Below are positions 1 through 11,769 of a stretch of DNA of 64,000 nucleotides, piece by piece. The notes under the pieces were generated by a model. The model was not told where the DNA came from. It saw only the letters and a program-made list of their open reading frames with translations, and ran no database searches. The translations under genes were made by a program, and so were the position numbers. How positions within the stretch are numbered: position 1 is the stretch's first letter; each line of letters begins with the position of its first letter. The stretch is from Eumeta japonica (Eukaryota > Arthropoda > Insecta > Lepidoptera > Psychidae), in contig BGZK01001278.1 in NCBI GenBank assembly GCA_005406025.1, positions 1 to 64,000 on the forward strand, written 5' to 3'.

Positions 1-1330
1 TGCTATTGATGTTTCATGTGTTTGTATTTATTGAAGTGTTCTTATTTTTCTTTAGTCTGAAATAAATTGTAGTAACTGTTACAGGTGGACAGTATAATGT
101 TTCATATAAATCTTCTAGCGAAATCAAATCTTTATGTTGTCGATATTTATGGATTATCTCGTTGATTGTGTTATAATTTTGATTATAGTTCCTGTAGTTT
201 GTAATATAGGAATGGCTGGTCTCAGTGTTGGGTCGTATCGGAGAATTTTATGAATTGTTCATTAAATTCATTTTGTTTTTTTTTTTTAATTTAAGTTTTG
301 TAGTGTAATCTCTGTATCTATTGTGTGTGTTATGTTACTTTCCTGAGATATTTGGGTATTGTCTAGAAGAATATTGTATGATGGTATATTTGTTGTTTAT
401 TTTATAAATATTTGCGAACTAAGTATTTTTTCTCAATTGTTCATGGAATATGTATCAGTATTTGTGCTAATTTTTGTTTTAAATTCATAGTTTTGAGTAT
501 CATATGTGGGTAGGGTTAAAACCAATGGTTTTGCGCTTTTCTTTCTGTCACTGGTATGCTACTGTCTCTTTGTATTACTCAGATTTGGTCTGCCAATCTT
601 TGTTCCGACAATTGGTGTAATTCTGCAAAATGTTCTATGAATTTTTTATGCATCTGGGATCTATAGGCAATGAAATTCGTTTTCCAGTACTTACTGCAGC
701 TACGTAGTAGCAACGGAGAAATTCTTGGTTGATGCAATCAGTCCAACACATCTATTGTCTACTTTTCTGGATAAGGGTGGTTGTAGGACGCTTTCCTGGA
801 AAGTTCTTCTTGTTGGTAGGTTGTTATCTGATAGTCATGATTTGTTAAGTGTGCTGACATAAAAGTGTAGTAAATAATAATTTTGTGATCTGAGCATAGA
901 CTCTGTGATGTCAGTAATGGACGCAAGGATTCAGCTATACGTTCCTTGTAACATCTAATGACATGGGTGAGATTGTACTCGATCTGTATGTAGGTGTGTT
1001 TTGGTGAGAGGAAGAGTGTGGTGATGAATTGGGTGATTCAAATAAGCAATGCATTGAGGATATGTGTGATATTTGCTGCATGTGTTTCAATGTTGATAAG
1101 TCTTGATCTGTAACAGCTGCAGAATTTTGCGATAAGGTGTCTCTCCAGAACACATGGGACTGCCTGAGCTTGTTGGCTCGGGGCGTAATTTTCTATCGCA
1201 TGGTGGTCTGGTACCTGCCTGGGTTAATTTTCTACCGTTTCTTAAACGCATCGCATTGCTATATTATTAGTGCTCCGTTGGTCTCTAGTAAGTGTTTTGG
1301 TTAAGTTGCCAGAGTTGCCCCCTTCATGTG
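1..1330 (-). pseudogene. Degenerate non-LTR retroelement ORF (probable)
   Basis: Conceptual translation of the minus strand gives broken stretches that look like one eroded retroelement protein. Around 690-750 it reads WTDCINQEFLRCYYVAAV, around 585-635 HFAELHQLSEQRLADQ, and around 57-108 YETLYCPPVTVTTIYFR. The order and character resemble the N-terminal part of a group of animal non-LTR reverse-transcriptase polyproteins (a W-T...RCYY motif, then S-EQR-ADQ-R, then a Y-AA/PP-T-like motif). I recall this pattern but cannot name the clade. Several frame changes and stops separate the pieces, and the element runs off the left window edge, so the reverse transcriptase itself is not visible. The part from 850 to 1330 is weaker: it holds Ser/Thr/His-rich frames that could be the N-terminal linker. 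It is not a host gene. Confidence 0.42.
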
Positions 1331-1339
1331 GGCCACAAA

Positions 1340-2180
1340 TGATCAAGCCGGACATGTAAATAGATTTATGAGGGGCTATTATATTGCAATTATTATTGGT
1401 GATATTACTGTTTTTCTCACGCCAGAATTCCAGCTGCGAGAAAACGATATTAAGTACTTTATAAACATAAAATAAAAAATAGTCTGTCATAATGCTTTGT
1501 TCATGCTAAATTGTTTTCTAAAAGGCTGAACTCGCCATTTATTTTGCACTTTTTGAAATCTTGCTAGTCATGTAAGAACTTGTTCTATTCCTATACATTA
1601 TACTTGTTAAAGAGCACTAAATATAAACTGATATAGGTTATAAAGGTTTTACGGCATATAAAATTCGATTTATAGCCGTAAGCCAACTACGCCTAGAACG
1701 GGCTCACACAATCACTAACGTAATCATCTGTAATATAAAAATTGATTTGACAATCTTTTGTGTGATTGTCATCAGTCAACGAGGCATGATTATCCTTTAA
1801 AAAAAAACGCAATGTTTGATTTTATACGCAATATCAATCTTATATGAAATGCAAACGAAAATTTATAATAGTTAATATGATATAGTTTTTTTGTTAACAA
1901 GTAACAAACGTATTAGATGTATGATATTTTTTTTATTTACGTCACTTTTACGTCACTTTTATTATCTCATAATATAAATAGTTCTACTAAAATAAACAAA
2001 TACGCGTTTTTTTAATGATTCGTTAAGAATAATATAAATATTCTATTTAAATATAAGAAAATAAAGAATTTCAAATTCACATTATTTGAATACAAAGCCA
2101 ATTGTATGTATGTGGTACATGTACGTTTAAATTTACAAGTAGTGCTGAAAAAAAAAAGATCTTTTTATATCAATATATGA
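1340..2180. other. AT-rich sequence, nothing recognised
   Basis: Very AT-rich, with no coding frame, tRNA or recognisable repeat. A small inverted repeat around 1760-1785 (GACAATC...GATTGTC) is within what chance allows at this composition. Confidence 0.6.
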
Positions 2181-2182
2181 AC

Positions 2183-2183
<1 letters not shown>

Positions 2184-2221
<38 letters not shown>
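2184..2221. repeat. (TA)n microsatellite
   Basis: About 19 uninterrupted TA units. Such tracts are common in insect genomes and likely vary in length between individuals. Confidence 0.95.
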
Positions 2222-2224
<3 letters not shown>

Positions 2225-2339
2225 TGACGCAAAAGATTTTCACATCTTCAATAGACATCGACGTTATATATCATTATAATATGTACAACCACAAAGAGCC
2301 TGACATTCCTAAGCGGAGCGTGAAAAATTCAGTGAAAAT

Positions 2340-2445
2340 TATATTTACGTGCCCCCGCCGACGGGCGGGGAACTCGACGGCGCTGGACGGCGCCGCGAGG
2401 AGATCCTGCGCCGGCCGTGACGCGGGTCCGACAGCAGCAGTTTTA
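2340..2445. promoter_or_regulatory. GC-rich islet, possible regulatory sequence
   Basis: About 100 bp of GC- and CpG-rich sequence inside otherwise AT-rich DNA, including an imperfect inverted repeat (GACGGCGC...GGACGGCGCC). Short frames exist on both strands, but none has a recognisable domain or a clear splice context. Regulatory function is inferred only from the composition contrast. Confidence 0.25.
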
Positions 2446-2719
2446 GTTTCTGACGCCTACATGCTCTTTTTTGTTTGAAAATACTCACTTTTTTATCGCT
2501 CCGTGATATTAGAGGGCTTTCGTTCAAACGATGCAATTTCATTTTTTCTCTCTCTCTCCCTCTCTGTTCATTTTTGCCGTTTTCTTCGATGCTCGAATGG
2601 AATTCGCCAAACGAGAAATCGAAGGTGTAACCTTAGTGCTGAGATTGTTTAGTTTATGTGTGTTTGTCGTCATACATGATTATATGAGATTAAAAAAAAC
2701 TATTAAAAATTTTGATTAA

Positions 2720-4210
2720 ACTATTTAATTGTAATTAAAACGCAACAATTTTATCAATGCAGATTTTATCGTTCACAAGTCAAGATCACTCAAGATTCTG
2801 ACTATTCAGAATGATTCAAACAAAAAAAAATAATCCAACTAAAAATTTTATAATTTTATACGAATTGAAATTATATCTCATCGATAAATAAAGGCTTTAT
2901 CCTTTATTTACAGCATTTTTTAGTGTCTAACGAGTATGCGAGTCACTACAGAGTAAGGAATCACCGTCGTCCATGAACAACCACAGAGGAATCATAAATT
3001 AGTTACTTGCCTTTTGGATACGTATAAGATATCTGATGTACGAGGAATGAGCTGTGAATAGAGGGAGGAGTGGGGTGTTAGAGGGTGGAGTGGCCCCTTG
3101 AAATGATAATAAATAATCAGCGAGTCCAGCAAATAAGTCACGTTTCAAGGAAATCGAATAGATGTTGAGACAAATGAGACCATGAACAAACTCAATTCAG
3201 TGATGAAAGTACGAACTTGTATAAGTTTTAGCGCTAAATCATTTAATAACTTTGTATTATTGTATTGAAAAAAAAAATATGACAAAATAAAATGTCAGAG
3301 CTGATTGAGTAAATTCTAATTTTATTTAGCTAATAAAAAGATATTAAACACTTCTTAACACTAATTGCGTTTAAATAATAGCAATAAGTTAGTATTTATT
3401 TTCATAAAAACAGATTTAATGAAGAAACAAAGCTGTAACCAAATTAACGGTGTACGAGTAAAATAACCTTTACAAAGAACTAAATCAAAACCGCATACCA
3501 AAAATTAATTATTTCAAGTAGTAAGTATTTTTTTAAGTCATTCCAACTAAAAATATGGCAAGCGTCGCAACTCAAACACCTTTTAACATTTGAAATATTA
3601 ATAATGTATGTAAATTTACATTCTGAGTTCTCTCAAATTAGATATCTTACAAACTTTTATATTCATTATACAATAGGATAATATTTTTTTTTTGTTGGTT
3701 TGAACCAACTCCAAAACACATTACATTTTTAATTAATATGCATATGTAAAAAGGCAATTCACATTTTTTTTAAATATCAGTATACAACAATTTTAACATA
3801 TAAGTACGTAAAAATTGGCTTTCAATTTCATTACAGTATTTCATTATTTCTAGCAATATATGGTGAGGTTCTGATTTTTCTTTTTTTTTTTAAATTAATG
3901 TCATGAGGTCGTCATGTGACGTAACTCAAGTAAGGTAAGTCACCTTTTTGTCTGACAATTTTATGTTTGCTTTCTGGAGTGTGCAAAAACCCATTGCGTC
4001 AAAAGGTACCTAAACCATGCCGGAATACGAAAAATTCGGTCTCTTTGAAACCGTGTTTACTATTTGTGTTTAGACGCAGTGGAAAGTCGTTGATAGGTAC
4101 GGGTGAGCATTCGATTAAATTCAATTTCTATTGGTTCATTTTGAAGAACCTACCTTTTTATAATATCGTTATTGTGCCCAAAATAAAGTAAGAGTGGCAA
4201 GTGATTAGCT
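2720..4210. other. AT-rich sequence, nothing recognised
   Basis: No protein domain, RNA gene or known repeat seen. The 74-codon frame at 3967-4191 has no recognisable motif and its composition matches the background. A short palindrome (GTTGGTTTGAACCAAC) lies near 3695. Confidence 0.55.
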
Positions 4211-4284
4211 GGTTAATACATAGGCCGCACTGATCATTTCTGGAATGTAAGAGAAAAAATTACTATGTATTGTCAAAAATCAAA

Positions 4285-4405
4285 TTATTGCTTCTCAAAA
4301 TGTTCTTCATTAGTGTCAATATAATTTTTCATAGAAATAAACCAATTTTGAAAACATTTATGCCACCCTCCATGGTGACCTCGAAAATATGATTTTCATA
4401 CTCTC
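4285..4405 (-). pseudogene. C-terminal fragment of a mariner/Tc1-type transposase
   Basis: The minus strand encodes a short C-terminal piece ending in ...CFQNWFISMKNYIDTNEEHFEKQ-stop, with the stop codon at 4285-4287. The pattern CF..W....KCI/NYID..G/EHFE is the usual last part of IS630/Tc1/mariner transposases, after the catalytic domain. The sequence down to about 4215 would be the 3' non-coding end. Everything upstream (catalytic DDD/E domain and helix-turn-helix) is missing, because a solo LTR borders the fragment on the right. It is a dead fragment; assignment rests on one short motif. Confidence 0.42.
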
Positions 4406-4423
4406 CGACAACCTGCGGTAATG

Positions 4424-4428
4424 AAAAT
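4424..4428. repeat. Target-site duplication AAAAT (left)
   Basis: Five bases directly left of the LTR start TGTAAC. They are repeated exactly at 5143-5147, right of the LTR end. Confidence 0.75.
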
Positions 4429-5142
4429 TGTAACGGCGATTTCAGCAACGCCGCGTATGCCCTCACTTCGAATTTCCTTTACAGTTGCATCGGAGTACGA
4501 ATTCTTACGGTTTGTGGGAAAATTATGGACAGCGTTTCGATGTTCAGACTTGTTTATAGCAGCCCGAGCTTCACATGTGGTGGCCAGAGTACACCGACGA
4601 AAGCACTAATTCCGCTGCAATTTATAGATGACGCATCCGCCTGCACATATGAGCTGCATACCGAAAGATAGAGGGGCATAACTGTGCACTTAACTTATTT
4701 CACGTATTAGCACCACATGCACTCGGTACATCGATTCGCGGCCGTACCGTATATACCGCCGCGATTCTCGGCCTTGGGCCCCCCTCGTCGAGGCACAATT
4801 TTATATGTAACTCATATATGTATCACAATAATTTAGTATGTATTATTAAATACAAAACTATAGACAAAACAAGAAATATTTCAACACAATAAATATACAC
4901 AAACGATAAATACAGGCAAAATAGACAAATATTACGAAATTAACAAATTCCCAACAACTATTCCCTACCCGAGTAAAAAAAAGCAATTACTTGAACTATT
5001 TAATCAAAACTAACACAAAAAATACACATCAACACAAAAGAATTCTTAGCCTGAGTCCGTTTACATTATTTAAATCATTTATATTTATATACTTATTTTA
5101 CACATTGTGCATGAAACATTAAAAACGCGGCTGTCCGTGACA
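4429..5142 (+). mobile_element. Solo LTR, copy 1 (714 bp)
   Basis: This segment begins TGTAACGGCGATTTC and ends GTCCGTGACA, so it has the TG...CA ends of a long terminal repeat, and 5-bp direct repeats (AAAAT) flank it. It is homologous along its length to 16983-18462: shared blocks include the start, CACATATGAG.TGCATA, GCGGCCGTACCG, CTACCCG.GTAA and the end GCGG.TGTCCGT.ACA. There is no internal retrotransposon coding region, so it is most likely a solo LTR left by LTR-LTR recombination. Orientation is arbitrary. The 62-codon frame at 4421-4609 is part of the repeat and not a gene. Superfamily is unassigned: 5-bp duplications occur in several LTR groups. Confidence 0.72.
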
Positions 5143-5147
5143 AAAAT
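5143..5147. repeat. Target-site duplication AAAAT (right)
   Basis: Exact copy of 4424-4428, immediately after the terminal CA of the solo LTR. Confidence 0.75.
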
Positions 5148-5189
5148 AATTGAGAGTAATTAATTCTTAATTTTTGTGAATAAAAAAAA

Positions 5190-6190
5190 GTCACAAGGTG
5201 CCAGTTTGGGACTGTATCCAGAATCGCTCATAAGTTCTATGTTTTTCTCCTTTAAAAATTTATTTGCCTGTACAAGATGATACTACGTTTACGGTTATTT
5301 TAACGGAGCTTGTCAATAACTTCCGGCAAGCAAATGGTCCCGTAGCGATCCCTATTTACGGTACGATAATTTTTCTAAAGCAACAGTAGCCACGTGTTGA
5401 GGTTTATTAAAAAAAAAGCCATCATCCGCTTAGAGGCACTTCGCTCGCGCGCTACTTTGATTGTTTTCGACTCATTTGATAGTCCCCTACGGTCGATGGC
5501 TGATTTATTTTAGGGTCGTAGCAATAAATTGATATTTCGTCACCTGTCACTATGTCCCACACCAGATTTGATGCCCCTTTCTTAAATCTGGTAAGCTTGG
5601 CATTGCACCAAGTGTCGCGGTCCGTTTTTTTTACCTTCAGTCAAATTGTATGGTATCAACCGCGAACACAACTTCTCATATCCAAACCCTTGTGTTTCAT
5701 TGATTGTATTTGACTTATACCTATGCATAAGGATGCCTGAATCTCATGGCAGGTTACATGCGTGTCTGTTTCGATCATACGGCGCACAGCATCGATCTTT
5801 TTGTTGTTCACAGCGGTAGACGGGCGATCATCACGCAATTCGCGTTTCAAATTAATATCATTGCTCTTGAATTCTGAAAACCAGTTATAAATAGTCGTCT
5901 TTTATGGTACTTTATCGTCAAAAGCAATTCAAAGACGAGCAAGGGTCTGCTGAGCTGTCAAATTACACTTAAAATCGTAGAAAATCATACTACGAAAATT
6001 TTAACGAATCAAGTTCATAGTGATGAAGACGCGCAATTTTTAAAATGACGCCACTATGTAAGAACAATTGACAGTTGGATGAAACAAACTGTATCCTACA
6101 GGCAAAGAGTTAAATTTCAAATGTAATAATTACTTTTTAAATATTGTTTATATAAGTGGCCAGTTCGAGAAACTTATAGTGCGCCCCACG
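5190..6190 (-). mobile_element. Degenerate mariner element
   Basis: On the minus strand, broken frames spell a mariner transposase. The N-terminal helix-turn-helix region lies at about 5656-5870 (LKRELRDDRPSTAVNNKKID, then AVRRMIETDTHVTCHEIQ). The first catalytic block follows at about 5490-5610 (KKGASNLVWDIVTGDE, then IYCYDPK). The first catalytic Asp is kept but the usual ESWIY is damaged. The third catalytic block is not clear. The right end, GTGGCCAGTTCG...GCGCCCCACGTA at about 6155-6192, looks like a terminal inverted repeat next to a TA target. The matching left repeat is eroded (GGTGCCAGTTTGGGACTG near 5200). Multiple frameshifts make it inactive. It differs from the mariners at 32454, 46694 and 63580. 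Confidence 0.8.
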
Positions 6191-6193
6191 TAG

Positions 6194-6215
6194 TATATAT
6201 ATATATATATATATA
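6194..6215. repeat. (TA)n microsatellite
   Basis: About 11 TA units directly beside the mariner end, consistent with mariner's TA target preference. Confidence 0.9.
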
Positions 6216-6799
6216 AGACAATAATATGGAAACAAAAAGTATATAATTAATGATGATTTTATTCAAATTAGTATTGAAATACGAAACCATTTTTGAATAA
6301 GAATATTTTATTGTACACTGTGTGAATTAAATTTTTTTTTGATTAAAATTAATTGTTTAATTAAAACATTCTCAGGAATTATTTACTAGTGACTTATTAT
6401 CAGGGTGTATTATGCTGACGAGCACATGTTGAGAAGACATATTTTTTTACGTTACTGTTATTGTTGTAAATTGGGCTCCCAGGCTAAACAATTTAAAAGT
6501 ACAAAATAATTCCTTAAGGAAAGAATAAACACGAATAGTATTTATAACGTAAACAATCCCCCGCATCTTCCGCCATTCCCTACCTACGTCTACTCCAACT
6601 ATCCGTGTTTAAGGGTAGGGGATAGTTCCATGGATTAGTGCCATTGAGCCCGTACTACACAATATTTTCTAACTGGTCTGCCTTTATTATGTACTCTTTA
6701 ACGTAAATAAATATACTTCATTATTTACAAGCCTGATACAATCGGTAGCGATATTTTAAGATTTGTTTTAGTAAGATTTAGTATTATTTGAGGTTGCTT

Positions 6800-7310
6800 T
6801 AAATTGAAAAAAATAAATGAAAACTCCCTCGGACGTTATCGATTTCTATGCACCATTCAGATGCTGCGCTTTATTTCTTATGTAGGACGTTCGTCGTTTC
6901 ACCGAAGCAACTCTCTTATGCGAATGAGAAATTACACTTTTTATGATGCCCGCCGACGTGCCTTAAACGTAGAACCGACGTCACATGCCTCGGTGGGTTT
7001 AAAAAAGCACTTCTTGGTTCTGCAAAATGTTGATACATAGCGGTGAAAGCGTGGCGTTCTCTCGTTTTTTTTTTTTGCGTCGCAGCGACGGCAGCAATCT
7101 TTGTTACGGCCACGAGGGGTGCGTTCTTCAAGCAGATTCAAGTATTCATGCCGCAACCGTAACAAACTGCGGGGACGCGATACTATTTTCGAAAGCACCG
7201 AGCTAGTCGAGGGCGCTTACCTCGTGTTAACTCACCGTGCTTCTCGTTAGATACGGCGATACATCGCCACGGCGTTCGTTACGTCGTATCTATAATAATG
7301 TATACTTGTA
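6800..7310. promoter_or_regulatory. GC-rich islet, possible conserved non-coding element
   Basis: About 500 bp with much higher G+C and CpG than the flanks and short frames on both strands that shadow one another. It contains a near-perfect stem (AGATACGGCG...CGTCGTATCT, 7249-7292) with a nested GGCGAT/ATCGCC hairpin. No domain is recognisable in any frame. A regulatory role is an inference from composition only. Confidence 0.28.
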
Positions 7311-8590
7311 ATAAAACTAAACGATTTCGCATAATAGAATCGGTGATTCCATTTCTTCCCAAAGCATCTTATTGAATAATATCTCAGGATTAAAACGTTA
7401 GTTAAATTTATACGCTTATGTTATGTATCGGATCACTGGATTGAGATGGAACTGCTACAGTGACGTTATGGGAGCAACACACTGGCCGGTAACAATTATC
7501 TTTTCTGATCAATAAAAACTAAACGGTACAATAACAATCTTTGTTATCTGAGCTTCCATTTTAATGAAGTACCTATTTTGTATGTTTTTTTTTTATAAGT
7601 AGACGGACCAATCCGTGACGTGACGGCGAGCTGAGTATGTTTGGAACGAACGAAGAAGGTTAAAATATAAATTAATAATAATAATGTTGACTATTGTTTA
7701 TTATTGGAAAGTACTAATTTACTTTGGGGCTAATGTACTTTGTGAAGTATACATTACTAGCGTAAACATAGGTTGAACGACACGAGCATACATCTATAAG
7801 GTAGTGGATGCGAAACTAAAAATTGGTACCACAGTAAAGTATGTCATGTGAAGACCTAGCCATCTGTGTAAGACGTGGCAAATGAAAATTAAAAATGTCG
7901 ACAGAATTGTAAAAGAATGTACAAATTATTATTGAAAACGGACACAAATAAGAGATGGAGTTTCGTATCGTGTGTGAGATGAATACGATCTTATTATCGT
8001 ACTTTATTTCTATCGAGACGAAATAAATTTTTGACTTAAAGCGGCCATATATCACATAAATAACGACGTAACTTCATAACGCCCCAATAGTGGATTATTT
8101 TTATTGACTTTTAAGGAAGCTTATTTTATATCGTTTGTTATAGACTTTAGGATCAAGTCAGAAAATGACTTGTAACAAAAAATGCAAAATGAAAAATTCT
8201 ATGTTATGTAAAATATAACAGTACCTATATCATATCAAATAAATAATATGTTATAGATGCTATTGTTGCAACTGTTACAAAATTTCATCTCTGTACTTAC
8301 ACAAAAAAAGCTTTGTCAAACAGACATCGAAAGAAATCAAACGCGTATGAAGTATAATAAGTCTGCTTTCTCAGACTTTGTCCAAAACTAAAAAAAAAAT
8401 AGAGAAAAATCTATTTCGCACAGACGAAAATTATTCAAAACAATAAATTACAAATCTTATATAATTTGCACGTGATTTTCATTTCGCCAACAAATATAAA
8501 TAAAATTACTTGAATAAAATTATTGGAGCTGCCGCTACAAAATTAAAAATTTTTCTAAACTAAGTTAATTAATACTGGTAAGAACTGTTA
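7310..8590. other. AT-rich sequence, nothing recognised
   Basis: No gene or repeat recognised. Short frames near 7816-8055 lack any motif. Confidence 0.55.
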
Positions 8591-8597
8591 TATAGTA

Positions 8598-9935
8598 TAT
8601 ACTAGCTTTCATCCGAGGCTCTGCTCACATGGAGAATGAATTCTTTTATCTTATATATCGACCGGTTACGCTTTTAATCACGATCTACATCGCTATCCCG
8701 TCCTCGTTTCTGATCCAATTGTGCTCCGATGCCAATTTCTTTGACTCACAATTCCAACTGTGTTCCCGCATTTGATTCCGGATCTGATCTTGATTTATGG
8801 AGGTTCCAATTTTGATTCCGTTTTCGATACAGGTTTGGCTTCTGATTTCAGTGCTGCTATTCATTACAATTGTGGTTATGCTTTTAAATCTAATCATACT
8901 TGATTACTTCTTTAGTCCTGTTCTCAATTTTCTTGCCTTTCGGTCTCCGAGACCGATCACGGTATCCGGTTAAGACTAAGCTGGGGCTAAGAAGTATCAA
9001 ATAAAGTTTAGGCTATAATTATTCGAGAATAGTGTACCTTTTTACGAATAAACAAAAACTTAGAACCTGTAATAGTATAAATATTCAAAAGAAGCAAAGA
9101 CCAAATCTTAATAATGTACTTCAAGGAGCTTCTTATACGTGAAGGAACTTTTAGAATCTATTCAGTAATTAGGTTATATAGTACAAATACGCAAAGGAAG
9201 TCGGATACGGATGCTAGTTTTTTTTTTCAAAATCTCGTTCGCGTGTACAGTACAATATGTCGCCAGTTTCACACTAATCAGATGAATGGCTTAAGCACGC
9301 CAATAAAACGAAAAAAATACACTGTCATTGAAGATAGTCTATTCGTATGCAAAATTTGATTGCGATTAATTAAACTTTTTCGGAGATTAGCTCTGACAAA
9401 TACACAAAAACGAACTTTATCGACAAGCAGGCAGAGTAAAAAATTAAGAAGATAAGTATAAATAAGATGGTTTATGGATAAATACTTATAAGAAAATTTG
9501 ATGAAAATATCATATGTACCATTTCACATATTAGTATAGACAGATAAATAAAAAGTTTCATATATTTCTTATTTCATTAACTAATCCACTTACGTTAAAA
9601 AAATTGAATAAAACCTATTAAACTGGTTCAGAGACTAGCCTAGACAAACAAAGTGATAGGCCCTTTATCGAAATCATATAATATGTGATTGCACAAATAA
9701 TTATAGCCTACATTTTGCGCAATCACTTGTTTTTACTGTATATTATTATTCCTATTAATAAATTTGTTAAACCGTTCGTGATTTATACATACGTTTTAAA
9801 TAAAGACTGACAGACATTAATTTTAAAAGTAGTAAAATCGGAGTGAGTCACAAAAGGAACATTTATCACGCAAGACAAAAAATGTACAGACAAATGCTAC
9901 AGATTTATATAGTAGTATAGATAAGACTAGCCATC
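8598..9935 (+). repeat. Dispersed repeat with quasi-hexameric core
   Basis: It opens with ACTAGCTTTCATCCGAGGCT (a decayed form of the CCCGCGGCTCCGCTC start seen at 34416). It continues with TATATATCGACCGGT and a block (8660-8900) of loose GATTCCGGTT/TGATCC hexamer-like repeats. It then shows tail-type pieces (GGTTCAGAGACTAGCC; AAAGACTGACAGACATT; GTACAGACAAATGC). Related copies lie at 34405-34800, 38965-40015, 59650-60270, and in reverse at 36160-36480 and 51470-51800. It looks like a short interspersed, non-coding retro-derived element; exact edges are unclear and it may be a composite. Confidence 0.5.
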
Positions 9936-10153
9936 ACCTGTTCTCTTTGCTAGGCATTACGAGTTATGATTACAAATAAATAACACGGTGAATAGTGTTC
10001 AGCATTCAAAAATAAATAGCCTAAAGCTATCTTCAACTTTTCGTTGAATGATCAAAGTTTATGCCGATACATTCAATAGTTTTTAATTAAGTCCAGCACA
10101 AAGAAAAATCATTAAATTATCAATGATTGATAATTCAATGATTGATTCAAATC

Positions 10154-10197
10154 GAGCTTATTGTAATATTATTATTATATAATATTTCAATAAGCTC
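10154..10197. repeat. 44-nt hairpin
   Basis: GAGCTTATTG and CAATAAGCTC form a perfect 10-bp stem. After one mismatch an AATATTAT stem continues inward. Short direct repeats of CAATGATTGAT lie just to the left. Confidence 0.6.
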
Positions 10198-10229
10198 AAT
10201 ATAATGTTAGTATTATATATCGTCCCCTC

Positions 10230-10445
10230 AGCTATCCTGATTTTCTGTATATTGGGAAGCGCCAATTGTTTGCTTAGCAATGCTCCTTCCGTGCACTATG
10301 TACATACCGCGAACTGGATATTTCACCCGGCAGCCTCGTCGGCAAATACTAGTTTCCGCTGTACGTGATAACGTGAATGTGATTCCCCGCGAAGAAATTG
10401 TTACAGTCGAGGGACTCCGTCACAATATGATTAGTTTTTATGGGC
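10230..10445. promoter_or_regulatory. Moderately GC-rich islet
   Basis: About 200 bp with raised G+C against an AT-rich background, no coding frame and no known repeat. Possible regulatory element by composition only. Confidence 0.2.
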
Positions 10446-10449
10446 AGAC

Positions 10450-11285
10450 GCAATGAATAGATGGTCTATGTATAAGCGTTTCATAAGAAATACTTGTTGC
10501 CATTCGTTTTTAATATCTCATTGGCCATTTGTTAAAATATATTTTAACACTAAACACATGCTACAATTTTAATATTAATATTTTTCATTTATTCAATTAC
10601 ATAAAAAATAATTTTAAGTTAGCCGTAGACTTATTTATAATCATCTGGATGTTATAATGAATGTGATAAAATATTATTACAGATTACAATTAGGTTAAAG
10701 GTGGCATTTTGTAAGCTCTCATACTCGAATTGTGATAACGCTTATTTTCATTTTTTTTTGTAAGAATTACGCTTAGATACAGTATCGTGAGTGTTCTGAA
10801 AAAAAAGTAGAAATACGACTTTTTACTTTTCTTTTCTATTCATTTCACAATCACAATTATTGCAATGAATACGAGCTCCACGAATAGTTCGCAATATACA
10901 CTTAAATCACTAAAATTAATAATGATTTAAACGTGTTAATGATTTAAATATTTTTATTATCTATCTTTTGATAAACATTGAAAATGGATGTTTTTTAAGA
11001 GAAAATAAAAGTAAATTTGAAGTAAATGTAACTTTAAAAAAGGCATTACATCAGTATGCAGCTAACCGTCTTCGTAATAATGCAATACTGCTACATTGTG
11101 CATCTCGTTATTATGCTCACGGGTAAGGAGCTGTATAATAAGCTCCTTTCTAAGTGACTTATAAGATACTTGTTTAAATCGCAACTTGTAAATTAATAAT
11201 GAAATAATTTATTTTAATTAATTTAACTTGATAATGTCACATCGAAGACGTATCCAGCGAATGTTTCCACCACCTTGCAGTACAT
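10450..11285. other. AT-rich sequence, nothing recognised
   Basis: Nothing supported except a small 8-bp hairpin (AAGGAGCT...AGCTCCTT) near 11126-11149. Confidence 0.55.
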
Positions 11286-11287
11286 TA

Positions 11288-11765
11288 GTAAAAAAACCGG
11301 ACAAGTGCGAATAAGACTCGTACTCTAAAGGTTCCGTAGAAATATAGTTATTTTATTTATCAAGAATACCTATAATTTTTGTTGTTTTTGATGTTGAAAC
11401 TAACGAGTTTCAAAATCAAAACTCGTTACTGGATTCTGAATTTTTTGCTTTTTTTTTTTTTTAAATAATGGTCGTTTTTTTAAATCCAAATTTGCGAAAA
11501 ATTCAAGTATTCATAACGTCAAATTAAAAAATGTTTTCCAATATATTGGCCTACATTACGATTCAGTCCAATTGCAAATGTGAGTACAGCTACAAATTAT
11601 CGATTTTCAGACTTTTCCTTTAATTGTGCTGTGAGACCTTTCGTTTTTCTAAATTTCATGGTTCTAGGTCAATTGAAAATGCCCAATCTATAAGTTTTAA
11701 TTCGGTTACTTTCAAAATATAAGACATAAGGGATTCTATAAGTGATCCTTTTTTAGTTGTGAGGA
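11288..11765 (+). repeat. Lepidoptera-type dispersed repeat (CCGG.CAAGTGCGA family)
   Basis: It begins AAAAAAACCGGACAAGTGCG followed by a GACTCG...GGTTCCGTAG block and contains GTGCTGTGAGACCTTTCGTT and TCTAAATTTCATGGTTCTAGG. All are familiar landmarks of a repeat that is widespread in moth and butterfly genomes. The usual 3' end (GGTACGGAACCCTAAAAA) is missing, so this copy is 3' truncated. A fuller relative lies at 34808-35586. Non-coding. Confidence 0.68.
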
Positions 11766-11769
11766 ACGT

